Assembly: GCF_021347895.1 (NCBI RefSeq)
Contig: NC_067127.1
Coordinates: 20,494,984 to 20,558,983 of the forward strand
Direction: 5' to 3'
Origin: Acanthochromis polyacanthus
Lineage: Eukaryota; Chordata; Actinopteri; Pomacentridae
Length of the DNA: 64,000 nt
Part shown: positions 11,278 to 23,014 of the stretch, one piece after another
Layout: each line of letters begins with the position of its first letter
Position numbering within the stretch: position 1 is the first letter of the stretch
The notes under the pieces: generated by a model
The model's database searches: none
The model's input: the letters and a program-made list of their open reading frames with translations, nothing else
What the model was told of the DNA's origin: nothing
Translations under genes and position numbers: made by a program

Positions 11278-12945
11278 TGTACTGCACATGCAGGATTATT
11301 TAAGGGAGTGAGTAATTTTATTACCAAGAGTGAATTAGCAAATTCTTTGCAGCAGATTATTTTTGCACATTTTATAACCTATAACATCAGACCAACTGCT
11401 TCTGGATGAAACCAGGTAGCTTATTGTGAAAAAGGATTTATTTGTTTGAATGTGGTCTAAATGTGATGTTTTATTATTGCATTTCATAAGCACATCTTAT
11501 CACAGAGTAAAAGAACAACTGCAAGGAAGGACATGAACACACTCCTTAATTAATGGGCTTCATCTTTTGGCTACTCTCACAAATGCAAGTTTAGCTTGGG
11601 ATCAAAATCAAGAACCATGAACTGTCAGCTCGGGTTAGTAGTTTTAGAAGGTAAAGATTTTTTTTTTAAATATATAAGAAACACCTGATCCTTGTCAACC
11701 AATGTAGATTACTCATCCTATTGTTATCATTTTGATACTTTTCAGTGTACACAATCAGCTCCTAGCAAACTGCTTGTACATGTGGTGACAGTATAACAGC
11801 AATATCCAACAATCCTCTACAAAGGACACTTCTGTTACAGCAAAAAATAAAAGGAAGTTTTGCATCTGACAGAGGAATTCTATGGAAGCACAATGTGAAG
11901 AAGCTACATATTGAACTGCTGTAATCATAGGGAGAGAAGGAGCATGTGTGTTCTATACAACCTAAATCAATAACGTGTTAATAGAAATAAAGCAGTAGTT
12001 TTGCTGTTATGTTTCATGTAATATCTGTATTCACATATATTACATATATTCTGTATACACAACCACATATTACTCCACATTTGTCAACAGATCTTGACTT
12101 TTTCCAGCTGAGAGACACATTTGTGACACGTTAAAAGCTTTGATCTAGGGAGAGCAGAATAAAGTCATGGGATGTCTCCTGTCTCTTGTTTGTACAGCGT
12201 ATTTTCTTCAATCCTCACATGGTAGCATACTTTCAAACATTCTTTTCTCGTATTTTTTTTGTCTCAGGACAAATAAATTTTCAACAACAACTGCATGTTT
12301 TAGTATTTTGTACATAGATTATTTGAAATCTGATGAGTGGGATGTAAAATGTCCTCCAATTCTGGAATGAACCATTTCTAAAATCCCAAACAAGTCCAAC
12401 AGTACAACAGTATCGCAATGCAGCCTGTCAGGCTGTACTGAGGGAATATTAGCTTCCTACGTCCAGGCGTCATCACAGTAGGAAGCAGGATATAAACACG
12501 ACGAGGGCAAAGTCTTGTGAGTCGACGGAGTGTTTCGAGGTAAGAGGCGATACAGTGTCAAGCAATGCATTTATGGTGGTCCATGATTTACTTCCGGTCA
12601 AGACAGTTGAGTTGTCAAGAGTCCTGGAAAGACTCGCAGACTCGCTGTGCTGGAAGTTTTGTGTGGACTCGTATTTACGCACCACTTGTAAATACTGTGT
12701 ATCAGAGCTCAAAGAGTAGTTTCGCCTCTTTCTGTGTGCACTTTGCGTGAACATAAATGAACTCTATGCAGGGAAAGGCACACATACGTGTTCAGGCTCC
12801 ATCCAGAATCTCTTCAGTCCCACTGTGCCATGTACTGAGCTAAACCATTCAGAGTAACCATAAAGTAGGAGGGATGAAGATGTGGATAAAGGACTGTAGT
12901 CTCTTTGAGAGAAACATTTCAACTGTCACTTTTACATGAGGCTCT
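11278..12945. other. Intergenic spacer, nothing recognised
   Basis: AT-rich spacer between the SmgGDS-like gene and the transposon in front of galm. Short frames on both strands lack recognisable motifs or conserved splice context. Confidence 0.5.
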
Positions 12946-13795
12946 CAGGGGTGTCAAATATACGGCCCACGGGCCAAAACCGGCCATCCAGAGCGTCCAA
13001 TCCGGTCAGAAGGATGACTTTGCAAAGGGTAAAAATTAGAGAAGACAACTGCAAATTTAAAATAATTTCTTGATCGTGACCAGTTGTTTTGATCATGCAA
13101 TAAGATACGATGTTGTTCAGTTCCAGATACTTGTGACAAAAAGTTTTGCATCTTTGTATATACTCTGTGATCTGTAAGTTGTAAAGTGTAAATGACAAAC
13201 TGAGGCAAAACTGTTACTCCACCAGGGAATGTAGCTGAGTTATGTTACCATCAGCATATGCTCGTCCATCTGTTTGCTTGTCTGTTTGCAGTATTACTCA
13301 AAAATGGACTAACGGATTTGGATGAAATTTTCAGTGAAGATCAGAAATGACACAAGGACCAACTGATTGGATTTTGGCAGTGATGCGGCTTATAGTCTGG
13401 ATCCACGGATTTGTTAAAGAGTTCTGTATCATTGCGAGATAGCGACATGGCATCACTTAACTATGACGACAAGTGAACACTACATCAGCTGCCTGCTAAT
13501 GATCACATGATTGCGATCCTACTACAAATCAACCGATGTTGAAATTGCATGTATTCTTTACAATTTATTCTTTACATATTTTCAGAAATTTCAGGTTGTT
13601 CATAATATTTTGTCAGAAGCTATTTCATTAAATGTGAACATTTTCAGAATGCGCTTGTACTTCTTTTGCACTAAAGCAAAGGGGAAAAACTTGGAGTTGT
13701 CATTATTTATAGGTTATTATGCTCTGATTTTTGGCCCACTTAAAATCTATCTGGCTGTATGTGACCCCTCAGTTAAAATGAGTTTGACACCCCTG
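12946..13795 (-). mobile_element. hAT-like non-autonomous element just upstream of galm
   Basis: The ends are CAGGGGTGTCAAATATACGG (12946 on) and, read on the other strand, CAGGGGTGTCAAACTCATTT (from 13795), the termini of a common fish hAT-type family. The interior at ~13080-13205 is the reverse complement of 18480-18610, so the copy at 18257 is the same family in the opposite orientation. I see no convincing 8-bp duplication (flanks GAGGCTCT and CTTTATGT). A second repeat is nested at ~13215-13545. The element stops 24 bp before the first in-frame galm ATG. Confidence 0.8.
13215..13545 (+). repeat. Dispersed repeat family R1, copy 1 (nested)
   Basis: It shares ATTACTCAAAAATGGACT, AGAAATGACACAAGGACCAA, GTCTGGATCCACGGATTTGT and CATGATTG with copies at 52935-54150 (same orientation, itself interrupted) and ~41190-41590 (reverse). 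No coding potential. Confidence 0.75.
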
Positions 13796-13840
13796 CTTTA
13801 TGTCCTGTTTTGCCCTGGCATGGTGTCGACAAGATCCAAG

Positions 13841-14027
13841 ATGACTCAGGTAAGCCATCAGCCGTGGGGAGAGGTGTCCGGTGTGGGCAGCGTGGACCTG
13901 TGGGTTCTTCAGTCTGCTAACGTGCGAGTGGAGGTCCTGACCCTGGGTGCCATCATCAGGGCTGTGTGCTGCAGAGGGAGCAATGGTCAAATGGAGGATG
14001 TAGTCCTGGGCTATGATGACCTGGAAG
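13841..14027 (+). CDS. galm: galm exon 1
   Basis: Start codon to donor GAAG|GTAGGT. It encodes MTQVSHQPWGEVSG ... DVVLGYDDLEG. The frame stays open upstream into the transposon, so an upstream start at 13820 (MVSTRSK before MTQ) is possible. CAG|GTAAGC at 13847-13855 looks like a strong donor inside the exon, but homology supports reading through it. Confidence 0.85.
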
Positions 14028-17000
14028 GTAGGTGGCAAAATAAATCATCTTTCCATCTGCACCCACACTGCATACCTACACATTTATTTTATTTTATTGA
14101 GCACATTTTAAACAGCATTTGAACCCACTAAGACGACCTGTGCTGTGTTCTGTTTTTAGGTTATGCGTCAGATAAGCGGTATATGGGTGCTGTGGTAGGC
14201 CGTGTGGCCAACAGGATTGCAGGCGGACGCTTTGTAGTGGAAGGAAAGGAATATCAACTAGATATCAACAATGGACCAAATGCTCTGCATGGAGGTCTGA
14301 AGGGCTTCAATAAGGTAAGACTAGGAGAATATGTGTTTATTTCATAAACTTGAATGAGACTTAAACAAGGTTTTAGCATTATACAATATTAAATAATAAT
14401 ATAATATTATACAATATATTGGGATAGAAATGGCATGAGATAACAACTAAAAGCCAGTCTCCTTGTTTTGTCTAAAGAAGCAAAAAGGTCAAATTTCCTT
14501 CTGCTGTTACCATGGTTTTGGAATGCACTTTATATTTACCATTTTGGTCACTGCTGTCATTGGTTTTGTCAAAACTCACTGAAGGATGAAATTTTTGTCC
14601 AAGTAAATGAAACTTTACAAGACACTCGCTTGATTTTTAAATCAGACCAGTGATGCCTCATTTTTATAGAAAAATAAAGAGATGAGTCAATAGAATAATC
14701 GGTAGATGTTCTTCTTTCACCAACACTCCATGACATGTGGCTTCCATGTGTGCACTATTTCATTTTACATTACTAGCTATCAAGCTGTGACCACTTTCAC
14801 TCGATGTATTTATTGCATAGCAAATGTGTGCTTGTCTTTCCAGGCAATCTGGCTTGCTACAGCAGTAGAGGATGGTGTGCAGCTGAGTCTTACCAGTCCA
14901 GATGGAGACCAGGGTTATCCTGGAGAAGTTAAGGCCTCTGTGTCTTACACCTTACAGGTAAACACACCCAGTGAGTTCAGAACGTCCCAGCTCTTTTCTG
15001 CTTCAGCACACAAAGATTGCTTTTGACTGGGATGATCTAACAGAGCTGTGGTATTTGTCCCAGAATTAGAGGAAGACGTCTTTATTCCCCCAAAGAAATA
15101 TTTATTGCCTGTTGAAAAATGCTATAATAAATTTGCTGTTGTTAGTTATTGTTAAATAAATGACTTGCAGAAGTGATTTCAGTAAGAATTGAATTGTTTC
15201 TTCAGGGGGAAACACTAACTGCTGAATACCAAGCCTCGTCTACCAAAACTACCCCCATCAACCTCACTAATCACTCCTACTTCAACCTGGCTGGACAGGT
15301 AAGAGCACTTAATCACCTATATGACTAGCCAACTTGTCTCAACTGCATTTGTTTCAGTACCTGTTTAAGGGAAGCAATGATAGGTATGAAAATGATGAGA
15401 GGATAAAAAATACATAATTATATGAACACAAGATGACAATAATCAGTCATTCAGAACAACCACTACACATACTACACCAATGTACTAATTAAACTATTAT
15501 GCACACTGTTAATAATAATAAAGGATCATGTCTCACAGATGAATGAGTGTCTAATTCCAAATTGCATATTAACCGGCGGTAAAGTGGATTTTATTGGAAA
15601 CCAGTGTGTCCCACTTCAGAGCTGCTATCAGGAAGCGTTGAAGTCAGTCTTTCCTGTATTCTGGTATTGTTGGTATTAGCAGTGAACTCAGCTAAAAAAG
15701 CGAAACATCTTGGCAAGTATCTGACCAAATATTTTTTGAAAATAGTGAAAGAGGTCTAAGGTCAGATTTGCCCACAGAGAAACCCACTGATTTTATGTGC
15801 ATGGATTGTTTTCTATGTGTGGAGTGCATTTTTAAATGTCAGTACTACAGTCATTCATGATCACATAATTGTGGGAAGCCAAAATCATGACGGTGACTAG
15901 TTTTCATTCAATTTTGCAGGCTCAGTGCTGCGTTGCAGTTTAATGTAGTGCTGTTCCTTATTTGCTGGGTCAGTTGGTGTCTCTCAGCTCGTGCTTGCAC
16001 CCTGAGGTGTATATGAGTCATGCTTCTCCACCAGCTTCCTCTCCTCATTGTTTTGTATAATAATCGGCTAGAGATGGCTTTATCTTTGGAACATGCAACA
16101 GCTAAATAACTTGTTTCATGCATCAGACAGGGACAGACCAACACAGACAGTCAAAAAGACTTTCCAGCACTGTGGTGCAGCTGCAACCCACACTGTTAGA
16201 GAGGAATCAAAACAGCATAATATTCATCATGCACTGGCACGAATGCGTGGCACAGGGCTACCCCCTTATTAATATCTTCCACTTTTGCATATTTCACACA
16301 TGTAAATGTTCCAGATCACCAAACTAATATTTATGTTTGTTTAATATTAGACAGTGATAATCCACAAAACACAAAATGTAAGCAATTGCCCCCTTTTACC
16401 TAATACCTGGTTGGGTTTTGTTCTTTTAGAGCCACTCAGAGGTGGACTTGTTTGTGTCTTTGGGTCATTGTCATGCTGCAGAACCCATTTGTGTTGAGCT
16501 TTAGGTCATGAACTGATGGTGGATTTTCTCGAGGAGGATTTTCTGATAGAGAATAGAATTCATGGCTGTTAGTTATGACAAGTCATCCAGGTCCTGTGGA
16601 AGCAAAGCACCATGTTTCACTGTTGGTATCACGTTGTTCTTGTGGTATTAGCTTTCTATCAGATGTAATGGGACCCATGTCTTCCAAAAAGTTCTACCTT
16701 TGACTCATCAGTTCATAGGATGTTATCCTAAAAGTCTTGGGTCTCATCTAGATATTTCTTCTGCAAATGCCGGATGAATCTTTATGTTCTTTTTGGCCAG
16801 TCGTGGTTTGATTCTTGTAACTCTCTCATGGATCCATTTTCTCCTACAATCTTCCTTATTGTGGAATCATGTACACAGACCTTAACTGAGGCCAGTGAGG
16901 TGCACAGTTCTGTTTTTGGTGACTCCTTGATTAGATATCAACATGCTCTTGGAGAAATGTTGGTAGGCTGCCCACTCCAGGGAAGGTTAACAACTGTTCC

Positions 17001-20000
17001 ATGTTTTCTCTATTTGTGGATAATGTCTCTCATTATGGTTCTCTGGAGTCCCAGAGCCTTAACAATGTCTTTGTAAACCTCCAGACTGATAAATGTCGGT
17101 GACTTTGTTTTGCATCTGTTCTTTAACCTCTTTAGAAAATGGCATCATGTGCTGCTTTTTCAAACCTTTTAGCTACTTCATCACACCAGATAGGTTTTAT
17201 TTTAGTGATGTTTAGATTCAACAGTGATATGTGAGTGTGAATAGTGAAACTGAACCCAATTGCCAAGTGAATTTGATCATTTGGTAGATTGGTAGCCAAG
17301 GGGGCAATTACTTTTTAACATAGAGCAGCGTGTGGCTGGACGACATTTTTTCTTCAATAAATGAAATCATCATCTAAAAGCTGCATTTTGGGTTTTCTTA
17401 TGTTAGCTTTGTGTTATATTAATATTAATTTTGATGATCTAAAACATTTAAGTGTGTCAAATTATGCAAAAATAAGATAAATACTTTTTTACAGCACTGT
17501 GTGTCATGACAATTTAAATGAATGAATGTGAGCATTTTCCTCAGACTCCCATTTTCATTTCACTTTGCCTGCAAATTGATGTACTGTTTATCAATGGGCT
17601 TCATTAAAAGACAAGAGGTAAAACAATGTATGAGCCCAAGATAACTTGGATTAACTTCAGTATGAACAATATAATTAATTTCCTAAAGAGTACATTCTTC
17701 AGACCTTAGCCAAGCACACATGATTAACTAATCAAACAGAAGAATAAATTGTTGTTAGTCTACTAATACCTGGATTGTCTTAACATAGTAATCGATCATT
17801 TATAAAAAACTTGACTGAATAGTTTTTGTCACTGACTTTTTTTTGCTGCTGATAACTAAAAGCTAACAAATCCTAATTTTCTTGCTAATTACTCAAGCTA
17901 AAAATATGTTTAGGACTTGCTTAACGCTGTACTCTAAAAGTAAAGTACTTGAAGCCTATTGTATGCACGGAAATATGTAGTGACCTTCTTATAGCAGGTA
18001 TCCACTACCACTAGATGGCAGTGTAGTGTCATGGAAAATGATTACAGATTGAACTGATTAGATCTGACCAAAATGCACTAATAGAAATGTCCTTAGCTAT
18101 TTGAATCTGTGTGCTAGGGAAACACTACTTAACTGATATTTCTGGACAACCCATAATCAGGTTAACAATTAATTGAAGTCCAGAATCATTTCCTTTGTTT
18201 TGGTGGTTGTTCACTGAGCACCGTTCTGTCAGCTGCTGAATCTCGTCCCTGTAGACCAGAGGTGTCAAACTCATTTTAGTTCAGGGGCCACATTCAGCCC
18301 AATTTGATCACAAGTGGACCAGACCATTAAAATCAGAGCATAATAACCTACAAATAAGGACAATGCCACCTTATTTTCTTTGTTTTAGTGCAAAAAAAAT
18401 ACATTCTGAAAATGTTCACATTTACTGAACTTTCTTTTTGCAAAACATCATGAACAACCTGAAATTTCTTAGGAAAATATAAGAAATTTTACCAATATTA
18501 TGCCTCAGTTTATCATTTACACATTACAACTTACAGATCACAGTGGATCTACGAAGGCACAAAACGTTCAGTCACAGGTGTCTGGAACTGAATGATATAG
18601 TATTTTACTTTAAAAGTCTGACAAAAAAAACAAGACAAAATATTACAAAAATGAGACACAAAATGACAAAAGTGAGAAACAAAATGAGACAAATGACAAA
18701 AAAATTACGAAAACAAAAAACAAAACAACAAAAAAATAGACAATTAGCACAAACGAGACAAAAAAAGATACACAAAACTACAAAAACATGAGACAAATGA
18801 CAAAAGTCCACAAAAAGACAAAAAACAACAAATTAGGGCTAATTATCCTGAATGCTTCATGATAAAGAAAACCATTAAATTGCATTTGATCGATGGACGT
18901 GATTAATATTGATTTATGCATTCATACGAGGAGCAAACGTTTTTCCATTGTAGGGATAGCAATCGTAAAAAACTGAATGATGAATTGCCAGATGAGCTGA
19001 ACTGTTATTGTGTGTGTTGTAGGTCCACGATGTTTCAAATATCTACGACCATCAGGTGTCCATCAGTGCACAGTCCTACCTGCCTGTGGACGACACATCG
19101 ATTCCTACTGGTAAAACATTCACAGGACAATCATCAAATCTCACCTGTCCCTCCTGTTCCTTCTGTGCATCTTACTATTAATTAGCTGGGATTGTTCATC
19201 CTTATATTGTTGTTTTAGGCTGGCCAAACCAGAAAACTGAAAGATGCAGCCAGAAATGACTATTTTTACTTTAGTTTTAAATGGTGATAGTGTTAAAGCA
19301 TACCTCCAGTGACTGGATAGGCTACTCTAGTGGCTTGCAGCATAAAAGCTAAAGGCAGTTTCTCCAACATTCATGAAGAGGAAGTTAATAACCAGATGAC
19401 TTGTTCCAGATTACCTCAGGGGTCACGCTAGTTCATAGTTCACAAGCGACCCAGAGAGATATTGAGGTGCCCTAACCCTCTGAACCCCAAGCAGTTTTTA
19501 TGTGGTTCTTTGCTTCTGTCAAATTTTTACTCACTTTATGCTCATTTTCACTGCAATATACAATCACTGGCCACTTATATTTACACCAGTGAAATCCAGT
19601 GTAATCCATCACAACAGCTCTGGCATAAACTGTGCTGTTAAGAAGCTTCTGCATTTTCAGTTTTCGTTGACACTGTCAAAAAGTTGATAATTGTACTTTC
19701 TGTTTATTTTGAAATCATAGTGGGTGATGCTAGGGTACTGGATTGCATTAGATTTAAAATGCTTATATATGTTGTATAGAACAAAATATTAAAATCAGCT
19801 TTAAATTTAATGCACTACAGTACTAAAGATGATGTAGAATTATCTTTATGACAATGTCAGGAAAATTTCAACATGTAGTCGCTTCGTAAAAGTTGAATCT
19901 ATGGCAGAGCTGTTGTATTGGATTGCATTGGATTTTATCAGGTCTATCTAATACAGTGACCCGAGTGTTTTTATTTACTTCATATAAACATTACTTGGAA

Positions 20001-23000
20001 TTAATATGTATGACAAGCTATGGGTTATTAAAGGGGAACTTCGTTTTTTTTCAACCTGGGGTCTGTTTCCATATGTAATTTCATACATGTGAGTGATGGA
20101 GAAATGAATTTTCGACATAGCTCCAGTATTTAGCCAGGCAGGCAGCTTAGCAGCTCAGCTAGCAGCTCAGCTAGCAGCTCAGCTAGCGAAAAGTATGGGG
20201 CAGCTGGCCCCCCTGTGTCCAAGTCCGCCCTAACGTGCTTTTTTTCCCACACTGACCGGCTCAGATAGTCTCAATGAGTGTCCCACAACATACTAGAGAT
20301 GAGAAGTGAACGAAAACCTCCACATTACCTGGCGATCGCTCTTTGTTGTGGTCTGTATCCAAATCTCAGGACGCTAGAAAGCAAATCTCGTTCCGAAATC
20401 GCGCGAGAGCTTGTGCCAAAACACCGGTCAAAGTCCGTTAGGGCGGACTTTGACGCGGGGGGGCCAGCTGCCCCATACTTTTCACTAGTCAAGCTGCTAG
20501 CTGAGCTGCTAAGCTGCCTGCCTGGCTAAATACTGGAGCTATGTCAAAAATTCATTTTTCCATCACTCACATGTATGAAATTACATATGGAAACAGACCC
20601 CAGGTTGAAAAAAAACGAAGTTCCCCTTTAATACAGAAAAAATAATGACACTACATACTATGGATATTTCACTTCTTAGATTTTTGATTCGTTTTTCTCA
20701 TCTCTGTTCTCTGTAAACAGCCTGTAGTTCAGCCTAGGGCAGCCAAAAAGTAGCAGAAGGATCAGTCATAACTCAGTTATCTAATTTATTCACAGGAGAG
20801 ATCAGAGTGGTGGAAGGCACACCCTTTGATCTCAGACAGCAAACTCTGATTGGACCTCGGCTGAAGGAGCTTCCAGGTCTGGGGTTTGACCACAACTTCT
20901 GTCTGTCAGGACCCAAAGATCCCTGGACAGTGAGACCTGCAGCCAGGTTTGCTGCAGACTAATTTTTCTCTCACACGCACACTTACACAGATTATTGTCT
21001 TTAATGAAATCTGTGAGGAAAACCTGTGTATTTCAGAGTCTGTCACCCAGCAAGTGGGCGTGTCTTGGAGGTTTCTACCAGCCAACCAGGAGTCCAGTTC
21101 TACACTGCTAATGTCCTGGATGGCTCTATCATAGGAAAGGGTGGTTCTAGGTACGGGAAGCACTGCTCCTTTTGTCTAGAGACACAGAACTGGCCTGATG
21201 CTGTCAACCAGGTATGATGGATTGAAACCTACTCATACTTTGTTGTTGTATTGAGAGATCTGTCTTCAAAGCTAACATTTCCTGTGGTTTGTGTTATATT
21301 ATGGGGGATGTGGGGTGTCAAAGGCTGTCACAGGATCAGGTAGGGGGGTCAACTCCATCGTATCTAGTGGGACATGAGATGATTCCAAGATGATGGCTTC
21401 AAGGCAGAATCAAGGAAGACGATTTCTGCTTCAGTGCCAGTTAACTGACAGACGGCTAGAAGTCTGGAGGTAGTCCAGCTCTAGAGCTATGCTACTGTTC
21501 ATAAGTTTGTTTTCCATGAAAAGTCACGCTTTTATTCATGTGCTAACATCATTACACAATTGTTTTGTAGTCATCAGTTAGCCTTTCAACACCATTAGCT
21601 AACACAATGTAGCATTAGAACACAGGAGTGATGGTTGCTGGAAATGTTCCTCTGTACCCCTATGGAGATATTCCGTTAAAAATCTGACATTTTGGGAGCC
21701 CGTGTAGCTCAACGGGTAAAGCGGGCGGCCCACGTACAGGGGCTGGTCCCTTTCTGCATGTCTTCCCCCAACTTCTCCCTGTTTCCTGTCTATCTTTCAC
21801 TGTGACTATCAAATAAAGAAAAGGCCAAAAAAGAAAATATATATTTAAAAAAAAATCTGACATTTCCAGCTAGAATAGTCATTTACCACATTATCAATGT
21901 CTAGACTGTATTTATGATTAATTTAATGTTATCTTCATTGAAAAAATGCTTTTCTTTCAGCAATAAAGACATTTCTAAGTGACCCCAAACTTTTGAACGA
22001 TAGTGTAGACCTAGGTACAATGATAGCAGATAACTTCCATGTCATTGGTAGCCCTGCTTTGTTGTAGAAACTATCTTCAAGGCTATGCCCGCCACCTCTG
22101 GAAAGGAGACTTGTGGGAATATCAATAGTGTGGCTAGGCAGGAGGCAAGCCATCACAAAGACTGGTACTGACACTGAACCAGACTGTAGCCAACACAGAC
22201 TGAGCAGCAGGCTATACACAGACAAAGTTATTTAGACCCAGAATTACTTAATACCAAGGTCTGGTTATTATCTTTTCCTCAGTTTTACTTACATTTGCTG
22301 CCTTAGGTTGTGGAATAGTTGAAACCTCCAGAACAAGCTACGTGAATGAACCTTGCATTTAGACTATGTTTTCACAGACATGTTCCTAAAGTCAACAGTG
22401 ATTCTGTATCACCATATATAATGTAGAACCTTTGATGTGCTTTACAGTCACCATCTTCTAACAATATGCCCTGTAGTGTACACTCCAGTAGCACTGAGGA
22501 AGCCCAACTCTTTTAAAATCAAAATTTATCTTTAGGAGGATGTCAGATACACTGATCATATGTTTACATTACTGAAAGGGAGATGAAGCTGCTGTAGAGG
22601 ATGTTATTTGCTGTACTGATTATAAAGCTATCTGTGGTAGGTGATGTGATTTTGCAGTGTGCAGTACGAATAAAATTTGCTTGACAATCAGAAATTCTGG
22701 GTCAGCCACATGTGCTCAAAGGGCTGTTGTTTGTGTTTGCCTGACAGATGAGTCGGAGCTGTAAGTCTTGACGGGAACCTTGTATTATAGCATAATTTTA
22801 GATCGCACTTATCTTGGCAAAGGTTTAATATTTTTCAACCTAACAAACAGTTTTTACCGTTCATGTCAGTGTAGCTCTGAACTTAAACACCAACAAAAAC
22901 CTCATATTCTTCTTTAAAATGTGTGTGTTTCTACAGGCCTCATTTCCTGAATGCCTCCTTCGTCCTGGTGAGGTTTACCGACACGTCACTCGCTTCACGT

Positions 23001-23014
23001 TCACCACTGTCTGA
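13841..23014 (+). CDS. galm: Galactose mutarotase (aldose 1-epimerase)
   Basis: Eight exons: 13841-14027 (or from 13820), 14160-14314, 14844-14957, 15206-15298, 19023-19110, 20796-20946, 21037-21211, 22937-23014. They total 1041 nt, 346 residues (353 from 13820), against 342 in human GALM. The enzyme interconverts alpha- and beta-D-galactose in the cytosol, feeding galactokinase in the Leloir pathway. The expected active-site residues are visible: His in NALHGGLKGF (residue ~106), His in LTNHSYFNLAG (~175), Glu in CLETQNWPDA (~311). GRVANRIAGG and the substrate-side GFDHNFC are also intact. I prefer ATG 13841 (A at -3, product starting MTQVS as in other fish), but ATG 13820 is in frame and also usable. 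Nothing is broken. It is followed by hnrnpll on the same strand, as in other vertebrates. Confidence 0.95.
14160..14314 (+). CDS. galm: galm exon 2
   Basis: Acceptor TTTTTAG, donor AAG|GTAAGA. It encodes GYASDKRYMGAVVGRVANRI and NNGPNALHGGLKGFNK, including the first active-site His. Confidence 0.95.
14844..14957 (+). CDS. galm: galm exon 3
   Basis: Acceptor TTTCCAG, donor CAG|GTAAAC. It encodes AIWLATAVEDGVQLSLTSPD then GDQGYPGEVKASVSYTLQ. Phase 0 at both ends. Confidence 0.95.
15206..15298 (+). CDS. galm: galm exon 4
   Basis: Acceptor TCTTCAG, donor CAG|GTAAGA. It encodes GETLTAEYQASSTKTTPINL then TNHSYFNLAGQ with the catalytic His. Phase 0 at both ends. Confidence 0.95.
16251..17503 (-). 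pseudogene. Tc1-like transposon with decayed transposase
   Basis: Terminal inverted repeats are visible: left CACAGGGCTACCCCCTTATT ... TTTTGCATATTTCACACATG, right (reverse strand) CACACAGTGCTGTAAAAAAG ... TTTTTGCATAATTTGACACA. The minus strand between ~17160 and 16430 carries a degenerate Tc1 transposase: GATAACATCC then GAACTGATGAGTCAAAGGT (the TDESK block of the DDE domain). Frameshifts break it. Related copies at 27770-28470 and 32090-34444. Confidence 0.82.
18257..18835 (+). mobile_element. hAT-like element, 3'-truncated copy
   Basis: It begins CAGAGGTGTCAAACTCATTT, the terminal sequence of the family at 12946-13795, and shares the internal block around CAGTTTATCATTTACACATT in reverse relation to it. 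From ~18620 it is an A-rich tract built of ACAAAATGAGAC-like units. The far terminal repeat is missing. Confidence 0.75.
19023..19110 (+). CDS. galm: galm exon 5
   Basis: Acceptor TTGTAG, donor CTG|GTAAAA. It encodes VHDVSNIYDHQVSISAQSYL then PVDDTSIPTG, with the PVD block conserved in the family. Phase 0 to 1. Confidence 0.93.
20032..20627. mobile_element. Fold-back MITE with TTAA target duplication
   Basis: 596 bp in galm intron 5, flanked by TTAA on both sides (20028-20031, 20628-20631). The inverted repeats extend about 190 bp from AGGGGAACTTCGTTTTTTTT, through CATATGTAATTTCATACATG, to the GTATGGGGCAGCTGGCCCCC block. TTAA targets are used by piggyBac and Kolobok transposons. The left arm has extra 12-bp units AGCAGCTCAGCT near 20150-20188. 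Confidence 0.9.
20796..20946 (+). CDS. galm: galm exon 6
   Basis: Acceptor TTCACAG, donor CAG|GTTTGC. It encodes EIRVVEGTPFDLRQQTLIGP then RLKELPGLGFDHNFCLSGPK. Phase 1 to 2; the split Arg codon joins exon 7. Confidence 0.93.
21037..21211 (+). CDS. galm: galm exon 7
   Basis: Acceptor TTTCAG, donor CAG|GTATGA. It encodes VCHPASGRVLEVSTSQPGVQ, FYTANVLDG and CSFCLETQNWPDAVNQ, with the catalytic Glu in LETQNWPDA. Confidence 0.95.
21491..22007 (+). mobile_element. Tc1/mariner-type MITE, copy C (interrupted)
   Basis: Same family and orientation as copy A. The left end is eroded (CTACTGTTCATAAGTTTG); the right end AAACTTTTGAACGATAGTGT is clear. A SINE is inserted at ~21691-21843. Confidence 0.85.
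21691..21843 (+). mobile_element. tRNA-derived SINE fragment with target duplication
   Basis: It begins GGGAGCCCGTGTAGCTCAAC with an A-box-like TAGCTCAACGGGTAAAGC, and ends CAAATAAAGAAAAGGCCAA plus an A-rich tail. Flanking direct repeats AAAATCTGACATTT lie on both sides. A GGTTCGAATCC-like B box is absent, so it appears internally deleted. Confidence 0.82.
22937..23014 (+). CDS. galm: galm exon 8 and stop
   Basis: Acceptor TTCTACAG. It encodes ASFPECLLRPGEVYRHVTRF and TFTTV, then TGA at 23012-23014. LLRPGE.Y is the conserved C-terminal GALM motif. Confidence 0.95.
   Translation, partial: ASFPECLLRPGEVYRHVTRFTFTTV

Larger units (their letters stand above)
15299..19022 (+). other. galm: galm intron 4
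   Basis: 3.7 kb, the longest galm intron. It holds a Tc1 relic (16251-17503) and a truncated hAT-family copy (18257-~18835). The other parts, 15299-16250 and 17504-18256, are AT-rich and unrecognised. Confidence 0.7.
21212..22936 (+). other. galm: galm intron 7
   Basis: It holds MITE copy C (21491-22007) with a nested SINE. The rest, 21212-21490 and 22008-22936, shows nothing I recognise. Confidence 0.65.

Noticed and set aside
13796..13803. 8-bp target duplication for the element upstream of galm
   Set aside because: Flanks GAGGCTCT and CTTTATGT do not match; left unresolved rather than forced.
13511..14122. 203-codon open frame
   Set aside because: Its first 100 codons are transposon sequence and its end is galm intron 1; only the middle is galm exon 1.
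18543..18811. Lys/Thr-rich and Phe/Leu-rich frames on opposite strands
   Set aside because: Both translate the ACAAAATGAGAC-type simple tract of the hAT copy.
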